Positions 32,087 to 43,523 of a stretch of DNA of 64,000 bases are shown piece by piece (positions within the stretch are counted from its first letter, which is position 1; every line of letters starts with the position of its first letter). The position numbers and the translations under genes are program-made. This stretch comes from Lithodes maja (taxonomy: Eukaryota; Arthropoda; Malacostraca; Decapoda; Lithodidae). The notes under the pieces are model-generated. The model saw only the letters and a program-made list of their open reading frames with translations. It did no database searches and was not told the origin of the DNA. The stretch spans positions 134,001 to 198,000 of the forward strand of contig JBAKBP010001401.1 of NCBI GenBank assembly GCA_037953745.1, written 5' to 3'.

Positions 32087-33862
32087 GTAGTGAACATCAT
32101 TCTATTATGTTCCTAACAACTTTTTCTGCATTTTGACCCATGACACTATCATGCAGAACTAAACTGTGATTCTTTAAGCCCTTCATTATGATAATCCTGC
32201 AAATATGTTTAATTAAGTCCCATAATTTTGCCAGAACAATAACAATTGATTTAAAACGGCTGGAAAAAGTGTTGTATAAAAGTTCATCAACAGTTTTTTC
32301 ATGGTGTATTCATGTGTGCATCGTTATGTAAAATGTGCATTGTAAAAAGGTGCGCTGGTTAGTTAAAATTTCATTAATGGGTGCTATGGCATGTATACTG
32401 TAGGTGCGCACTTTTCATGGTGAAGATAATTATGATGCTTGATTCCTTAGCAACTTCAACCCCAAGATGAATAGCATCAGTAATAGTGGTACCAAATAGG
32501 AGTAAACAAGTCACCCCTCCACCCCAATGCTCTTCAAACCAAACCAGCAACATCAAAAAGCTTGAATCTACCGCTCTGCAGCCCCAACCTGATACGTCAC
32601 CCGCTACGTAACCAAGCCCTGCCCAGTCTCCGCTCACAAATTACCCACGGACCCATCACCCACTCCTACATGTGCTTCTACCTGCCATACCACCTACCAC
32701 CCCGATTCTAAAGTACACAAGAGACACTATCAAGACAGAGACCTTGATGGTATTCCTCTTGTAGTATTCCTCTCAGCAAGTCACATAGTATTCCTCTCGA
32801 CAAAAGGAATCACAGCCCGTTCACTCCTATACAAATCCAGAACGAGGTATGAGAGAAGAAGATAGCAGCCCAGAATGAGAGACAAGCAAAGAAAAAGAAG
32901 GCAAAGAAGACCCCTGACTGTGACAAGCTATTTAGCCCTCCCTATACCCCTGTGAAAGCTCAGACTCCACTAGTACGCTTGCCTGGCACACTGGGCAAAC
33001 CGTGACATTTTTGAGAGAGTTTCCAGGTATTGCTGTTCCCTGTTTCGGGATCTCTAATAACGTAAATAATTAACTAAAATACACACACTATCCCATTTCT
33101 ACTTTGCAGAATATATTTATGCCTTCTAGGTTACGTTGACGACTCCGCCAACGCGACTACGATATAACTATTATTCCTTACCATAAATACCTTTAACACA
33201 CCACTCGTTATATATACCATATTTCACTAACTCCCCTCCCCCACACACACAATAAGTCTGAAACTATCGCAGGTTATATTATATCTGTATACATTGTATG
33301 TGTTCATAATATATGTATGCAGCCATTATTTTCCAGCCACTTAAGTTAACCCATGTTTGCCAAACTTAGGCTACTTTATAACTTGTGTAAATAAACCATG
33401 GAAACCGTCAGATGGATTCTGTTCTAATCTTAGCTTTCCCAGTAAAATAAAGACCTAGTGCACTATCTAAAATGGTTTATTGAGTATTGCAAAAGCCTGA
33501 AAAACGCCAGATACTCGGCATTTTAATAATAAACTCTGAAAAGATGACAGTGTGGAAATAAGCTTTATTGAAAAAGTTTTGGATATGGCTTCTTCAGTCT
33601 CCAATGAAGCTATTAGTGAAACGCTGTCAATAAATTACACTTTAGGACACAAATTCTGACTCGTTCTGACCCATTGAACTGGTTATAATTATAAACCCTT
33701 GAAATGCATACAGTAGGTAAAGATTTAATACAAAACATTTGATTCAATCAAGCTTAGAAACTTTCAGGGTAGCTGCATCACAAACGTGTAATGCAAAATT
33801 GCGTCGGTACTGATGTATTCATATATTTAATTCTGGTGTGTAAGTTATTATTTTGATTGAAG
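32087..33862. other. Non-coding stretch, probable dynein intron
   Basis: No convincing exon, RNA or repeat found. It lies directly upstream of a dynein exon and ends with a short AT-rich tract and AG at 33861-33862, so it is probably intronic. The preceding dynein exon (the segment before the GGAPEGPAG loop) is not visible here. Confidence 0.5.
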
Positions 33863-33999
33863 GTGGAGCTCCCGAGGGTCCGGCTGGCACAGGGAAAACA
33901 GAGACCACAAAGGACCTGGCCAAGGCTGTAGCCAAGCAGTGTGTTGTCTTCAACTGTTCTGATGGCCTCGACTATATCTCCCTCGCTAAATTTTTTAAG
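33863..33999 (+). CDS. Dynein heavy chain exon (AAA1 Walker A)
   Basis: Acceptor AG at 33861-33862; the exon starts in phase 1 (GT completes a Gly codon) and ends AAG before a GT donor at 34000. It encodes GGAPEGPAGTGKTETTKD... to ISLAKFFK, the P-loop of the first AAA+ module of a dynein heavy chain, nearly identical to axonemal heavy chains of many animals. The P-loop GPAGTGKT binds ATP at AAA1, the main motor site driving ciliary or flagellar movement. The next exon, 1.66 kb downstream, continues the protein exactly (phase 0). No stop or frameshift is seen. The AKQCVVFNCSDGLDY wording favours an inner-arm (DNAH3/7/12-like) chain, but the subtype is not certain. Confidence 0.9.
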
Positions 34000-34445
34000 G
34001 TAGTGTGGGCCCCTACTCTATTCTATAGTTTAACTCTAGTATGTAACAGAGACACATACAGCAGTGACGAGCCTTGATAAGTATTCACTCATTAAAATAT
34101 GATTTTATTTAAAAAGAGGTAATAACGTTCAATTTAACATCTTAAATGCTTCAGAGTTTGTCTTTCAAGATAGAATCACAATGGGTGGGTATTTATTATG
34201 GCTTGCGAGTGTACAGTTTATCAAGTACCATGCAATAAGAACTTATTGTATTTAATATCCGATTGTAGGACAAAATGTCCGCATATATTCATAATTTTAC
34301 ACCGTATCCATCATCTGACAGACAGTATTACGTTGCAGAACAAAACATTATTATTGGCAACTGCGGCATGTTATATTTATCCATCCGTAAATCCTCCTCC
34401 TATTGACACCTTATTCAACATCTGGCAAACATAATGACATAATAA

Positions 34446-35256
34446 CATAAATCCAAAGAAGTTATCTATCTATCTATCTATCTATTGCCTGACGCCGTGA
34501 TCCCCGAAGGGGTGGCCACGAACGAACCGCCCCCATGCACCTCTGTCCCCAGTCAGTCGACGCCCCTCCCCCCAACCAGCACCGCCTTCATTCATGTAGT
34601 TCCTCACTCCAAAGAAGTTATCCTAACCCTTTATAATTCCTTAGTCCGCCCTCTTCTGGAATACTGCGTTCATTCCTTGTGCCCTTATTACCAAAAAGAT
34701 ATAAACAAGCTAGAACGAGTTCAACGTAGAGTTACCAAAATGATACCTAGCCTAAAGAACAAACCATACGAAGAGCGTCTTAGAGAATTAAATCTATTTC
34801 CTTTAACCCAGCGCAGATTAAGAGGTGACTTAATTCAAGTGTTCAAAATCATCAAAGGCATCGAAAATATGAACTGTAGTAAGTACTTCACTATCGACCA
34901 ATCTAATTACACGCGGGGAAGGGGAAACGGTTGCAAAATTATTGGTAAATCTTTTAACTCACACGAATCTAAGAATTTCTTCTTTAATCGAGTTGTCAAC
35001 TTGTGGAATGGGCTTCCCCGAGACGTTATAGACTGCAGCACCGTTGATTCATTTAAACTCTGCCAAGACAAATATCTCGCATCAAACCCGCGACTGACTG
35101 CATTTGTAAATGAATAACTTTATTTTATACCCCCCTCAGTTACTAACCCATCTGTCCCCTACTAACTTCCTAATCCTGCCATGGACATTAGTTCCAGGGC
35201 AGTAATTCCCTTTCCAATGTTCCCTTACCCACTCTAAACCACTGTTTGGACACTTG
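34446..35256 (+). mobile_element. CR1 LINE fragment in the dynein intron
   Basis: Plus-strand 3' part of the same CR1 family as 50030-61200. After the RTE insert it reads EVILTLYNSLVRPLLEYC through NPRLTAFVNE (34614-35117) and then the family 3' UTR, ending in the same cacttgatcc as the other copies. Only the ORF2 C-terminus remains, so it was 5'-truncated on insertion. An extra GRG duplication at ~34912-34925 and one Gln substitution mark divergence from 50166-51809. Confidence 0.85.
34467..34607 (-). mobile_element. RTE LINE 3' tail, ~140 bp, with target duplication
   Basis: Identical in kind to the last ~120 bp plus (GATA)n tail of the RTE at 8963-10318 (one base differs over the shared block, cgcccctccc against cacccctccc). 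The 15-bp target duplication tccaaagaagttatc occurs at 34452-34466 and 34608-34622. Removing the insert rebuilds the CR1 sequence as seen near 50660. A very short RTE insertion. Confidence 0.9.
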
Positions 35257-35661
35257 ATCCCAGTGTTGTATCTGGGGGTCAAGCAATACCTAATGTCCCG
35301 TAAGTCTTTGCTTCTCATAAGGTAAAATGTAATTTAGATAATCATATGCTTTGTCTTCTTTTCTTTTCCATATGAATGTTACTTCACCAGAACTTGGAAT
35401 TCATTACAATACATTCCAATGGTCCCGTGTTGTAGAAGTCTAACTCTTCTTATCCCTAGTGAAGAGTGTAGCCTGATTGATAAAGAGTGCTTATTCAAAA
35501 TAACGTTATGAGCAATGGTATAATGAGAGAAGATCAAATATGTCACTCATCATTAATCAGTCTCTTTTTTTTTTTTTCTTAGGGGATAGACAAAGCTAGA
35601 GTTGAGTTACACCAGACCCCTGATATGTATGCCGTATAGAGATATTAACCTATTTCCCAAG

Positions 35662-35808
35662 GGTCTTGCTTCGTGTGGAGCCTGGACGTGCTTTGATGAG
35701 TTCAACCGTATAGAGCTGGAGGTGCTGTCCGTGGTGGCCCAACAGATTTTGACGTTACAGCGGGGTCTGCAGTCGGGAGCACCTCGTCTCACCTTGCAGG
35801 GCACAGAG
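35662..35808 (+). CDS. Dynein heavy chain exon (AAA1 Walker B)
   Basis: Phase-0 exon following AG at 35660-35661 and ending GAG before GT at 35809. It encodes GLASCGAWTCFDEFNRIELE, then VLSVVAQQILTLQRG and LTLQGTE, directly continuing the previous exon. CFDEFNR is the AAA1 Walker B motif that positions the catalytic Glu for ATP hydrolysis. No defects are seen. The next exon (the ITMNPGYAGR region) is not found before the transposons that begin at ~36.1 kb, so the following intron is long or lies mostly beyond the window. Confidence 0.92.
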
Positions 35809-36114
35809 GTAATGTTTTCCTTTTTACAAGTGGCGGTATCGTATAAATACGATAGGCTATGACTCTTTTGTGATCCCGTATGTCTCTGTGACGTCACTGT
35901 CGTTCCCACTGCACGGCGTAGGACGAGTAGATCGTATATTATATGATTATAAGTAAGTTAAGATTGTAAAGGCCTAATATGCTATTAAGCAATATTGATA
36001 TGGTCTTATGTTGTATATATGAATTTATCGTATATATTAATATCATTTATCGTATAGAGCAACCTAGATGCGGTACGATAAATTAGGCTCCTGGCGTTTG
36101 CCAAGGCAGCAAGG
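35809..36114. other. Start of the following dynein intron
   Basis: GT donor then AT-rich sequence with tatatgaatttatcgtatat-like repeats (~36015-36056). No gene seen. Confidence 0.5.
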
Positions 36115-36625
36115 TGTGCCTCTGAGGAAGACAGCTCAGAGCCTCCACGAACACCGACCAGTTAACATCTAATTTCCGCCCTCAGTTGATTGAGCTATTG
36201 TGCCTCTAATCACAATACACTGACAGCAATACAAACAGCTACACCATCACGACACTCTTATCGACGCCATGACTGATTGACAGATAAGCATAGTATTCAT
36301 GTCCATTCCCATATAATAATTTATTCTTTCTTTCACTTGACTCGAGTCTCGGGACCGGTGTCTTGCCTCCCCATTGCCCGCCATATTGGGTAAAACGTTC
36401 TCCCTTGCCTCATTGCCACGTGGAACTATTGGTGAGTTAATTCCTTGCTAATATTAGCCCTTATAACCTTACCCTATATATAAATTATTATGTGAGACCT
36501 TTGGATATAAATTAGCTTGTTTCAGATTGAATTCAATTTAAATATGGTGTAAATTTAATTTAGATTGATTTTATTTTGATTCATTATAGCTTAGAATATT
36601 TAACTTCCATTGATAGTTTACCACA
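36115..36625 (+). repeat. Probable BEL/Pao 5' LTR
   Basis: The end is inferred from ...ACCACA at 36625, followed at once by TTGGTGCCCAGACCCGAG, a primer-binding-like sequence. The start (TGTGCC at 36115) is a guess because no second LTR is present for comparison. A TATA-like ctatatataaat lies near 36471. Confidence 0.35.
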
Positions 36626-38344
36626 TTGGTGCCCAGACCCGAGAATTGGCTACCAGTAAGGGATTTTATTAGGGATTAGCCCAGGGATGCAGGAACAACT
36701 CTATGATAAACTGGTAAGGCTAGCCAAGCGATGGTTAGTGCCGGAATGCAGGGTCACATCGTTGCGCCTGCCTAAGTCCTGCATCCCACCCATCATCTTC
36801 CCCCAATAATTTTCTTTTTCATTTCAGACTTCCTGTGACATATGACCTGACCTAAAAAAAAATCTTGTTCAATATGACCCTTTAGTAGGTATTGCTATTT
36901 TGTGTACTATTTTTTCTCCATAACATAGAAGTCCGCCGGTCGGCGTCTCTTAACTACACTACTTTTTTACCGTTATTTTTGTAACATTTAGATAAATAGC
37001 CTACAGGCTTACATGCAAAATGAGTAAACAGGAAGAGACACCGTCTAGTGGGGTGCTGAGCAAAGCCCCTAAAAATCAGAGGGCGGGACTTTGGGGAGTA
37101 TTAAATAGGCTAATTGTAGATGTCAACACTTTCATCACTACTGCTAACCTCGAGGAACTAGAAGCTAGATTAGACAATGTCCAGGCTACCTATGGTCGTA
37201 TTATGGCTCTGAGTGAGGTGATTGTGGCAGGCATGACAGAGGAGGAAGAGATAGTTACAGAGTGTGATAATTGCGCCCTCTATGATGAACCTGTCTTTAG
37301 AGCGAAGCACATATTACAGCGTGCTGTCGCAAGTAAGAAGGGAGGCGAGAATGAGACCCATAGAAGGGTTGACCCAAAACACACTGTGCACCTCCCAAAG
37401 CTCAATCTTCCTACATTTGGGGGCAAATTGACCGAGTGGTTAACTTTTTGGGATGTATTTCGGTCTACAGTACATGAATCCTCTTTGGATTAATGTCCAC
37501 AAGTTTCACTACCTGAAGGGACAAATGGAAGGAGAGGCCTTACATTTAATAGAGGGTTTTGCGGTAGTGGGTGATAGTTATCTTGAGGCAGTACAATTAT
37601 TAAAGTCCACATACGGGGATCAAGAGCAGTTGAAGATGGCCCATGTCGTTGCCTTGTTAAAGCTCGCAGAACCACAGTATAAGGTTGAGGAGTTAGCAAA
37701 TTTTAGGGTAAATATGGAGTGCCATACTCGATCGCTAGACACCCTAGGGCTCACCACACAGGAAATGATAGTCATTATCTTACATCAGAAGCTTCCTATG
37801 GCAATACTTGACAAGGTTAGATCATTTGATCTGGGGGAGTTCAAAACCCAGTTCAGTAAAGAAATCAATAATCTACAGTTGAACAAAGGGAGAATGTATG
37901 TGTCGGGAGGGAGTGAGAATGTGGAGAAGAGGGGAACAGTAAGCATGACGGTGGGGACTAAAGAAAAGAAAGAGGGTACATAATTATAAGAAACCTGCTC
38001 AGATTCTATGTAAGCTATGTAATAACAAACATAAATGGAGTTTCTGTGTAAAATACCCAACAAATGAGACAAAACTAGCACAGGCAAAAAGATTGAAGCT
38101 ATGTGTAGGTTGTCTAAGTAAAGAACATGGTAAGCAGGGACAATGTACTGCTACATACTTAAGACCCTGTCGACACTGCAAAGGCCATCACTTTGATAAG
38201 TTGTGTCCTACAGCAGATAAAGCCAAAGACGTCAAACCAGAGGGTACTACAACTGTGACACTAGGTAGCATGCAAGACACCACTATATTGCCCACAATAC
38301 AGATTCCCATGGAAGGTAACAACAGTAACAGTTTGTCGGGTACT
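36626..38344 (+). mobile_element. BEL/Pao retrotransposon, 3'-truncated
   Basis: Leader and gag-like N-terminal part of a BEL/Pao polyprotein. It is cut at ~38344 by the 3' end of a minus-strand LINE; protease, RT and integrase do not reappear on the far side. Confidence 0.8.
37020..38344 (+). pseudogene. BEL/Pao gag region with three zinc knuckles
   Basis: ATG at 37020. The first frame runs to ESSLD at 37493 and contains LPKLNLPTFGGKLTEWLTFW, the DUF1759-type BEL/Pao signature. A one-base insertion near 37488 shifts the reading; the second frame (to 37983) carries HKFHYLKGQMEGEAL and YLEAVQLLKSTYGD. A second frameshift between ~37930 and 38009 leads to three CCHC-like knuckles: CKLCNNKHKWSFC (38009), CVGCLSKEHGKQGQC (38102) and CRHCKGHHFDKLC (38168), as expected before the aspartic protease of BEL elements. 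The protease itself is cut off. Two frameshifts and truncation make it non-functional. Confidence 0.82.
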
Positions 38345-38657
38345 ACTAATAATAATAATAATATTTATTGAGTTAGCAATTTACAGAGTTGGTACCACAT
38401 AGTATGTTACAAATATGACATGTACCAGCCTTGCATAATTCCAACTAAGGATAGCCCAATAAGGCCGTTAGGCGTATTTCCATTGGGGTCCTTGTGGGAT
38501 TAGGTTAGCTGGGGAAATGGGGAGGATAAAGAAATAGATACTTTAGAGAAAATATTTCTAGGGGGTTATTTTAAGATACCTTACATCCTATAGTAAATAT
38601 CAGTAATCCGTAATTAGTAATCATTTCAGTTTGGTTTGTCTATCTCTTATGTCGTAT

Positions 38658-41475
38658 TTAGTAGTAGACATAAGCTTGGTGCTCCCTTCTCGCAGCTGTC
38701 CGGTACAGGTGTTCCTTCAGGCTACGTCTGAAGGAATACAGTGTTCTCTTTTCACGGACTGACTGGGGTAGGTCGTTCCAGTCTTTGATGGCAGTGAAGA
38801 AGAATGTTTGCTTACCCTGTCCTTGGATTCTCGGGACCTTAAAATTAAACATCCTGTTTCTTGTATTATGTCCACTCCTCTCATTTGCTTTAACAAAATC
38901 ATTCTTTAGATACTCTGGAGCTCTGTCATAGAAAATTGTGAAGGCATTAGTGAGCCTGATTTGTTTGGCCCTGTCAGAGACATTGAGCATACCTAGTGAC
39001 TGAAGTTGTTCCTGGCCAACATGTGATCTGGGTCCTAGGTTCAGCATGAACCTAACCATTTTATTTTGAGTGACCTGAAGTTTGTGCTGTGCTGATTTAG
39101 ATGATGCAGAGTACCAGGATGACACAGAATAGTCAAAATGACATTGAACAAGCGCTTGGCAGAGGGTCTTTTTGGTCGCCACGGGCAAGCATCCCACCTG
39201 TCTATACAGGTATTTTATACGTGCTCTACACTTACTCAGGATAGATTCCAAAATTGTTTCACCTGACAAACTCGCATCCAGTTTTAGTCCGAGATGGGCC
39301 GTTAAAGTAGAGGATGTCAACAGAATGGAGCGTAATGAAATGAGAATGGTGAGATGGATGTGTGGGGCCAGGCTACAGGATAGAATAACAAATGTTGAGC
39401 TGAGGAGACGTTTAGGTATAAAGAGTATTAGCGAGGTGATGCGTACAAGTAGACTGGGATGGTATGGACATGTGGAGAGAATGGATGAACAAAATTGGGT
39501 GAAAAAATGCAGGTCTGTGATTGTGGAGGGAGCTGCACCAAGGGGTGGACCGAGGAAGACCTGGGATCGGACTATACGCGCCGATCTCAAATCCAAGAAC
39601 TTGACAAGTGAAGCAGCCCTTAACAGGGTTGCCTGGAATGCCGCCATTAGGACAAGAGACTGAAACTGCACTTATGTGTGGAACACTCAGTCTTAAAATT
39701 TTATGTATGTATGTATGTATTTAACTTGTGACACTGTTGTTATAGGAATATCATTACAGTTGACCGAGAAGCCCACAATGTCTTTCAGTTTGTGTTTTGT
39801 TCCACATAAGATGGCTTCCGTCTTGCCCAGGTGAAGAGATAGTCTATTGTCCACTAGCCATTCACTACATGATTCTAGTTCTTTGGAAAGTGAAGCGGCA
39901 ATACTTATTGGGTCTTTTCCTGAAACCAGAAGCACGCTGTCGTCTGCATACAGTAATAATTTACATGAGACGCTCAGTTCCATTTCGTTCACATAACAGA
40001 GAAAGAGTAAGGGACCAAGGATGCTTCCCTGCAGGACCCCACAGTTAATTGGCATAGGATCAGATATATTATCATCAATTTTGACTCTTTGGGTTCTACC
40101 ACTAAGATAAGATTTAAACCAGTTCACAGACCCAATGCCCATTGCTTGTAGTTTATTACATAGGATATCATGGTCTACTGTGTCAAACGCTTTTTGTAGA
40201 TCAAGAAGAACCATACCGGTGTAGTTACCTTTAGACATTTCTTTATGAATGTGATCCGTTAAGTGGATGAGACAGGAGTCTGTCGAGTACATGCATCTGA
40301 AACCTGATTGAAACTTATAGAATAGATCATTTTGTTTGAGGTAGTGTTCAATTTGGGTGTATACCGCTCTTTCAAGGATTTTAGATACAATACATAATAT
40401 GCTAACTGGTCTGTAGTTGCCAACTTCTAGTTTATTTCCTTTCTTGAATAGCTTCCTTCAGTTCAGCAGGTACAGTGTTGGTGTTAATTGACAAGTTGAT
40501 GATGTGGGTTAGGGGACCTGCTATACCAATGGCTCTATATCGTAGAAATTTGGCAGGAATTTTGTCTGGTCCTGTGCTTTTATGTACATTTAGGTTAGAC
40601 AGCTCGTCAAAAGTGTATTTTGGTGTAACATTTTGCAATCCAAATGTGTTCGGGTGTATGTCTTTATCTCTGTAGAAATTTCGAAAGGTGGCCGTTGTTG
40701 TCGTGTATTTATTGAGAGGTTGAGGTAGGTTCTGTGCAAGTGTGTTTGCTATGGAGGTGAAGAAGGAGTTGAAGTAGGTTGAAATTTGTCGTTTATCGTG
40801 GCAAACCTGATCATTAATGGTGAGAGCACTATTCCTGTTAAACGAATCCCTTGTCTTGTTGCTGTAGCCTGTTGTTTTTAGGTGCCTCCATAGTTTCTTT
40901 GGGTTATTCTGATATTCCTCTGCCTTATTGTGAAAATAATTAGTTTTCGCTGATTTTATTTTCCTACTTAGTTTATTCCTGGCCCTGTTGAACTCATGTT
41001 TCAGACCTTGATCCTGTCTATGTTTCGCTAGCCTTTTTAACAGATTGTCTCTGTGTTCCAGATGGTGTAGTATGTCATTGTTGATCCATGGGTCTGACCT
41101 TGCTTTAATTCGTATGTCTTTCAGAGGAGCTATTTCGTCTAGGATGTTTGTGATGATGGTTCTGAAGCCAACCCATGCGTCATTAACGTTTGTACTTCCA
41201 AACACTGGAGACCAGTCTGTATTCCATAAAATGTCCAGAAATGTTTCTTTATTGTAGTTTCTGAGTTACCTTGTTTTGATAACCTTGTGATTCTCTAGGG
41301 TAATTTTTGTGGTTTTCCGTGTGCAATATGTGACGAAGTGATCACTTATCCCAGTCTGTATAACCCCTGATTGGGATATTTTGTCCTCTCTGTTACAGTT
41401 TATGTGGTCTAATATTGTGGCAGTGTTCTCAGAAATACGTGTGGGGGTTGTGATAAGTTGTTTGTGATTGTGCAT
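38658..41475 (-). pseudogene. L2-like LINE ORF remnants (endonuclease C-terminus and RT)
   Basis: Pieces in order on the minus strand: endonuclease end (TPTRISENTATI, GISDHFVTYC; 41475-41266), a nonsense codon at ~41268-41270, the linker and RT fingers (41205-40432), a 14-bp deletion relative to 14931-19019 near 40450 that breaks the frame after AELKEAI, the RT palm (LLDLQKAFDTVDH, YADD near 39950; 40292-39720), the RTE insertion, and the RT C-terminus to 38658. It shows Ser (TCA) where copy 1 has its nonsense codon, identifying the ancestral residue. The C-terminal part is nearly identical to copy 1, so divergence is modest. Confidence 0.85.
39295..39719 (+). mobile_element. RTE-type LINE 3' fragment inside L2-like copy 2
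   Basis: A plus-strand insertion splitting the L2-like RT between the codons around VSQVKY and LGLKLD. It encodes the RTE C-terminus (MVRWMCGARL, RLGWYGHVERMD, GGPRKTWDRTI) to a stop at 39661-39663 and ends in (TATG)n at ~39702-39719. It differs from the GATA-tailed RTE at 8963-10318, so it is a second RTE lineage. Any target duplication is at most 2-3 bp. Confidence 0.85.
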
Positions 41476-41492
41476 TGTCAGTATATGCCTAT

Positions 41493-43300
41493 TGTGACGC
41501 CTGCCAGCGTTGGCAGAATCGCCTCCCGGTAGCCACTAGCGCTCGCCAGGGCAGTGAAATGGGCTACAGTTATCAGAGAATGTTGTTCTTTCTATCATAG
41601 GGTTCGTGTTGTTACAGACAGTCCCGTGGTGGTCTTTATTTTCATCTGTGACAACGGGAAGCATTTTATATCATGAGTAGAACATAAGATGCATTGTATA
41701 TAGTTAAGGAGAGAGAACAATATAGGCAGTGGGGTGGTAGTGTGTGCGTGCGTATACATGTGCTGCCTCCCCCCGTTCGTAGGCTCGCGCGCGTGCCTTC
41801 TCACGCCTCTTGATTGGCTGGTGGTTCCTGGCGCCTTCTGCAGGCCTGCTGCCTGGTGACGTAGCGGCCTGTGATTGGCTGACCACCATGCCTTTGTGTG
41901 ATCCTGGGGGTCCCGAGGAGCTACTCTCTTCAGAGCTTGCCTGACCAGCATACCCTTAACATCTCCCTTGCCACCTGTCCCCCAACTTCTACCTATAGAG
42001 CACTTTCTCTCTCTCTCAACTTCTTACCTCTCATTCTTCCACTCTATTTAATATCATAACTCCCCTTTGGTTCTGCACGATTTCATATATCGGCCATCGT
42101 ATTATATGCTGAAGCTCTCAGATATTACATGTTTAGTTAGGCATTTTGGAGGGGTTACCATTTTGTCTGTAGAGGTTCGACACACTCACGGTGTCTCCCT
42201 ACCTATTCCTTGGCTGTCTGCTAGGCTATTTAATGCTAGACTGGGGTAAGGCTACTTGTGTTGTGATTTCCGATGTGTACCAGGTTTTGTTGAACTTGTA
42301 CAATCGCAACGGATACGTGGGAAGCCTAGGTGGTCTTTCTGACTGTGTACCTTGTGAGTTTAGCACTGTGTTGCGAGTAAGGGCTTTTGCCTCTGCCACC
42401 CAACACTGTGCTAACTCGTTTTGCTTTGACTTTGAGAGGGTCGCCAGGAGAGAACCAGATACTAGCGATCTGGATCTCTCAAGAGAGCACCCCGTCATTT
42501 AACGTAATTTGGCCGCACAGTCTTAAGGACCTCGCTAGGCTACGAGCCACTTGCTCAGCCATTGTTTCCTAGCCTACGACATCCCAGCTTGACTTTATTA
42601 GCCTAGCAGACACCCGATTAGGATTATAAGCTCTTATGTTATGTATGCAGCATTTTTATTCACGTTGATTGTAAGCCTTGGTTGTTGTTGAGTTGCACAA
42701 CCCGAGCAGGCTTTTTGAGTTGCCTGAGGAAGTACTTCTTTTGTTGTTGGAGATAATACTATTGCGCATTTATTATTATTCCCGTGCCAGTTAACACTGT
42801 ATGTCCCTACACTTGTCATATCTTGTTCCTGCTTAATATAACAGTTCAAAATCCGATTCGATCATCTTAAGCAGCATCAGACTTTCTTCAGAAGATTCCT
42901 GCTCGATGCTTTAGGACTTTCATTCACTTTCTTTAATATAGGAGCGACAGTTTATTATTGTTTAGAGTAACTTTAATTATACCTTCTTCTTGTTTGCATT
43001 AAATCATTCCAGTGATTTAATTATGCTCTCTATCTTTTTCCTTGTATACATTATTAACGTAATTGTATGTTATTGTGATCAGGCTGTATCAGAGATCATC
43101 AGCCTGTAGTAATAGTGCATTTATACCGAGTTATAGGATACCCCGCTATCGCAGATTTAACTCTGGAGGGTATAGGTGTTATAAGGCATTATATAGGCAT
43201 TATAAGTTCGAGGGTTGGATCTAGTGTTACCGTTGTGGCTGTGTGCCTTTCTAGTCCAATGATTAAGAGCCCTTGTTTTATACGAGTCCCGGTCGTAACA
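41493..43300 (+). repeat. Gypsy-C 5' LTR (1808 bp)
   Basis: TGTGACGCCTGCC...GGTCGTAACA. Long stretches match the 3' LTR at 47704-49536 almost base for base (for example 42067-42240 with 48296-48479). Differences are scattered substitutions and a few indels such as the ggcattatataggcatt segment near 43185. Frames on either strand are LTR by-products. Confidence 0.9.
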
Positions 43301-43523
43301 AATGGCGACCTTGCTTAGGATTTTATGAACTTAGAGAAATATTGCAGGAGTGTTGTGGTCATTTGTTTTTTTTTGTTTAAAGGAATATAGTGGACACAGA
43401 TTTTTTTTTGGCAAGTAGTATAACACTTAAGAGTCTTCAAGCATTTTTGAGTGAATAGTGCTACATAAGAGTTTAGGTACTTTTTTTTTTTTTTATAAAC
43501 GTTGAGAATTTTCGGTGGACAAT
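43301..43523 (+). promoter_or_regulatory. Gypsy-C primer-binding site and leader
   Basis: After AA, TGGCGACCTTGC (43303-43314) is the probable primer-binding site, tRNA-Arg-like. A 220-bp leader with two T runs (43369 and 43482) precedes the gag ATG at 43524. Confidence 0.6.

Larger units (their letters stand above)
34000..35661 (+). other. Dynein intron (1662 bp) carrying nested LINE fragments
   Basis: GT donor at 34000-34001 and AG acceptor at 35660-35661 after a short pyrimidine run. It contains a 5'-truncated CR1 fragment (34446 to ~35256) with an RTE tail inside it. A T-rich tract at 35562-35577 precedes AG at 35581, an alternative upstream acceptor; only the 35661 junction keeps the dynein reading continuous. 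Confidence 0.75.
38345..41492 (-). mobile_element. L2-like LINE copy 2 (same family as 14931-19355), 5'-truncated
   Basis: Minus-strand copy starting with the (AAT)n 3' tail at 38345-38363. It is interrupted by an RTE fragment at 39295-39719 and ends abruptly at the Gypsy-C LTR (41493), within the endonuclease. The N-terminal zinc-finger and 2A region is not found on the other side of Gypsy-C. Confidence 0.88.

Noticed and set aside
32374..32637. An 87-codon minus-strand frame in the stretch before the dynein exon.
   Set aside because: No domain, no codon pattern and no homologue in the window; length is within chance expectation.
35562..35601. T-rich tract plus AG at 35580-35581 as the acceptor of the dynein exon.
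   Set aside because: Using it would add residues not found in dyneins and break the phase-0 join; the AG at 35660-35661 gives an exact continuation.
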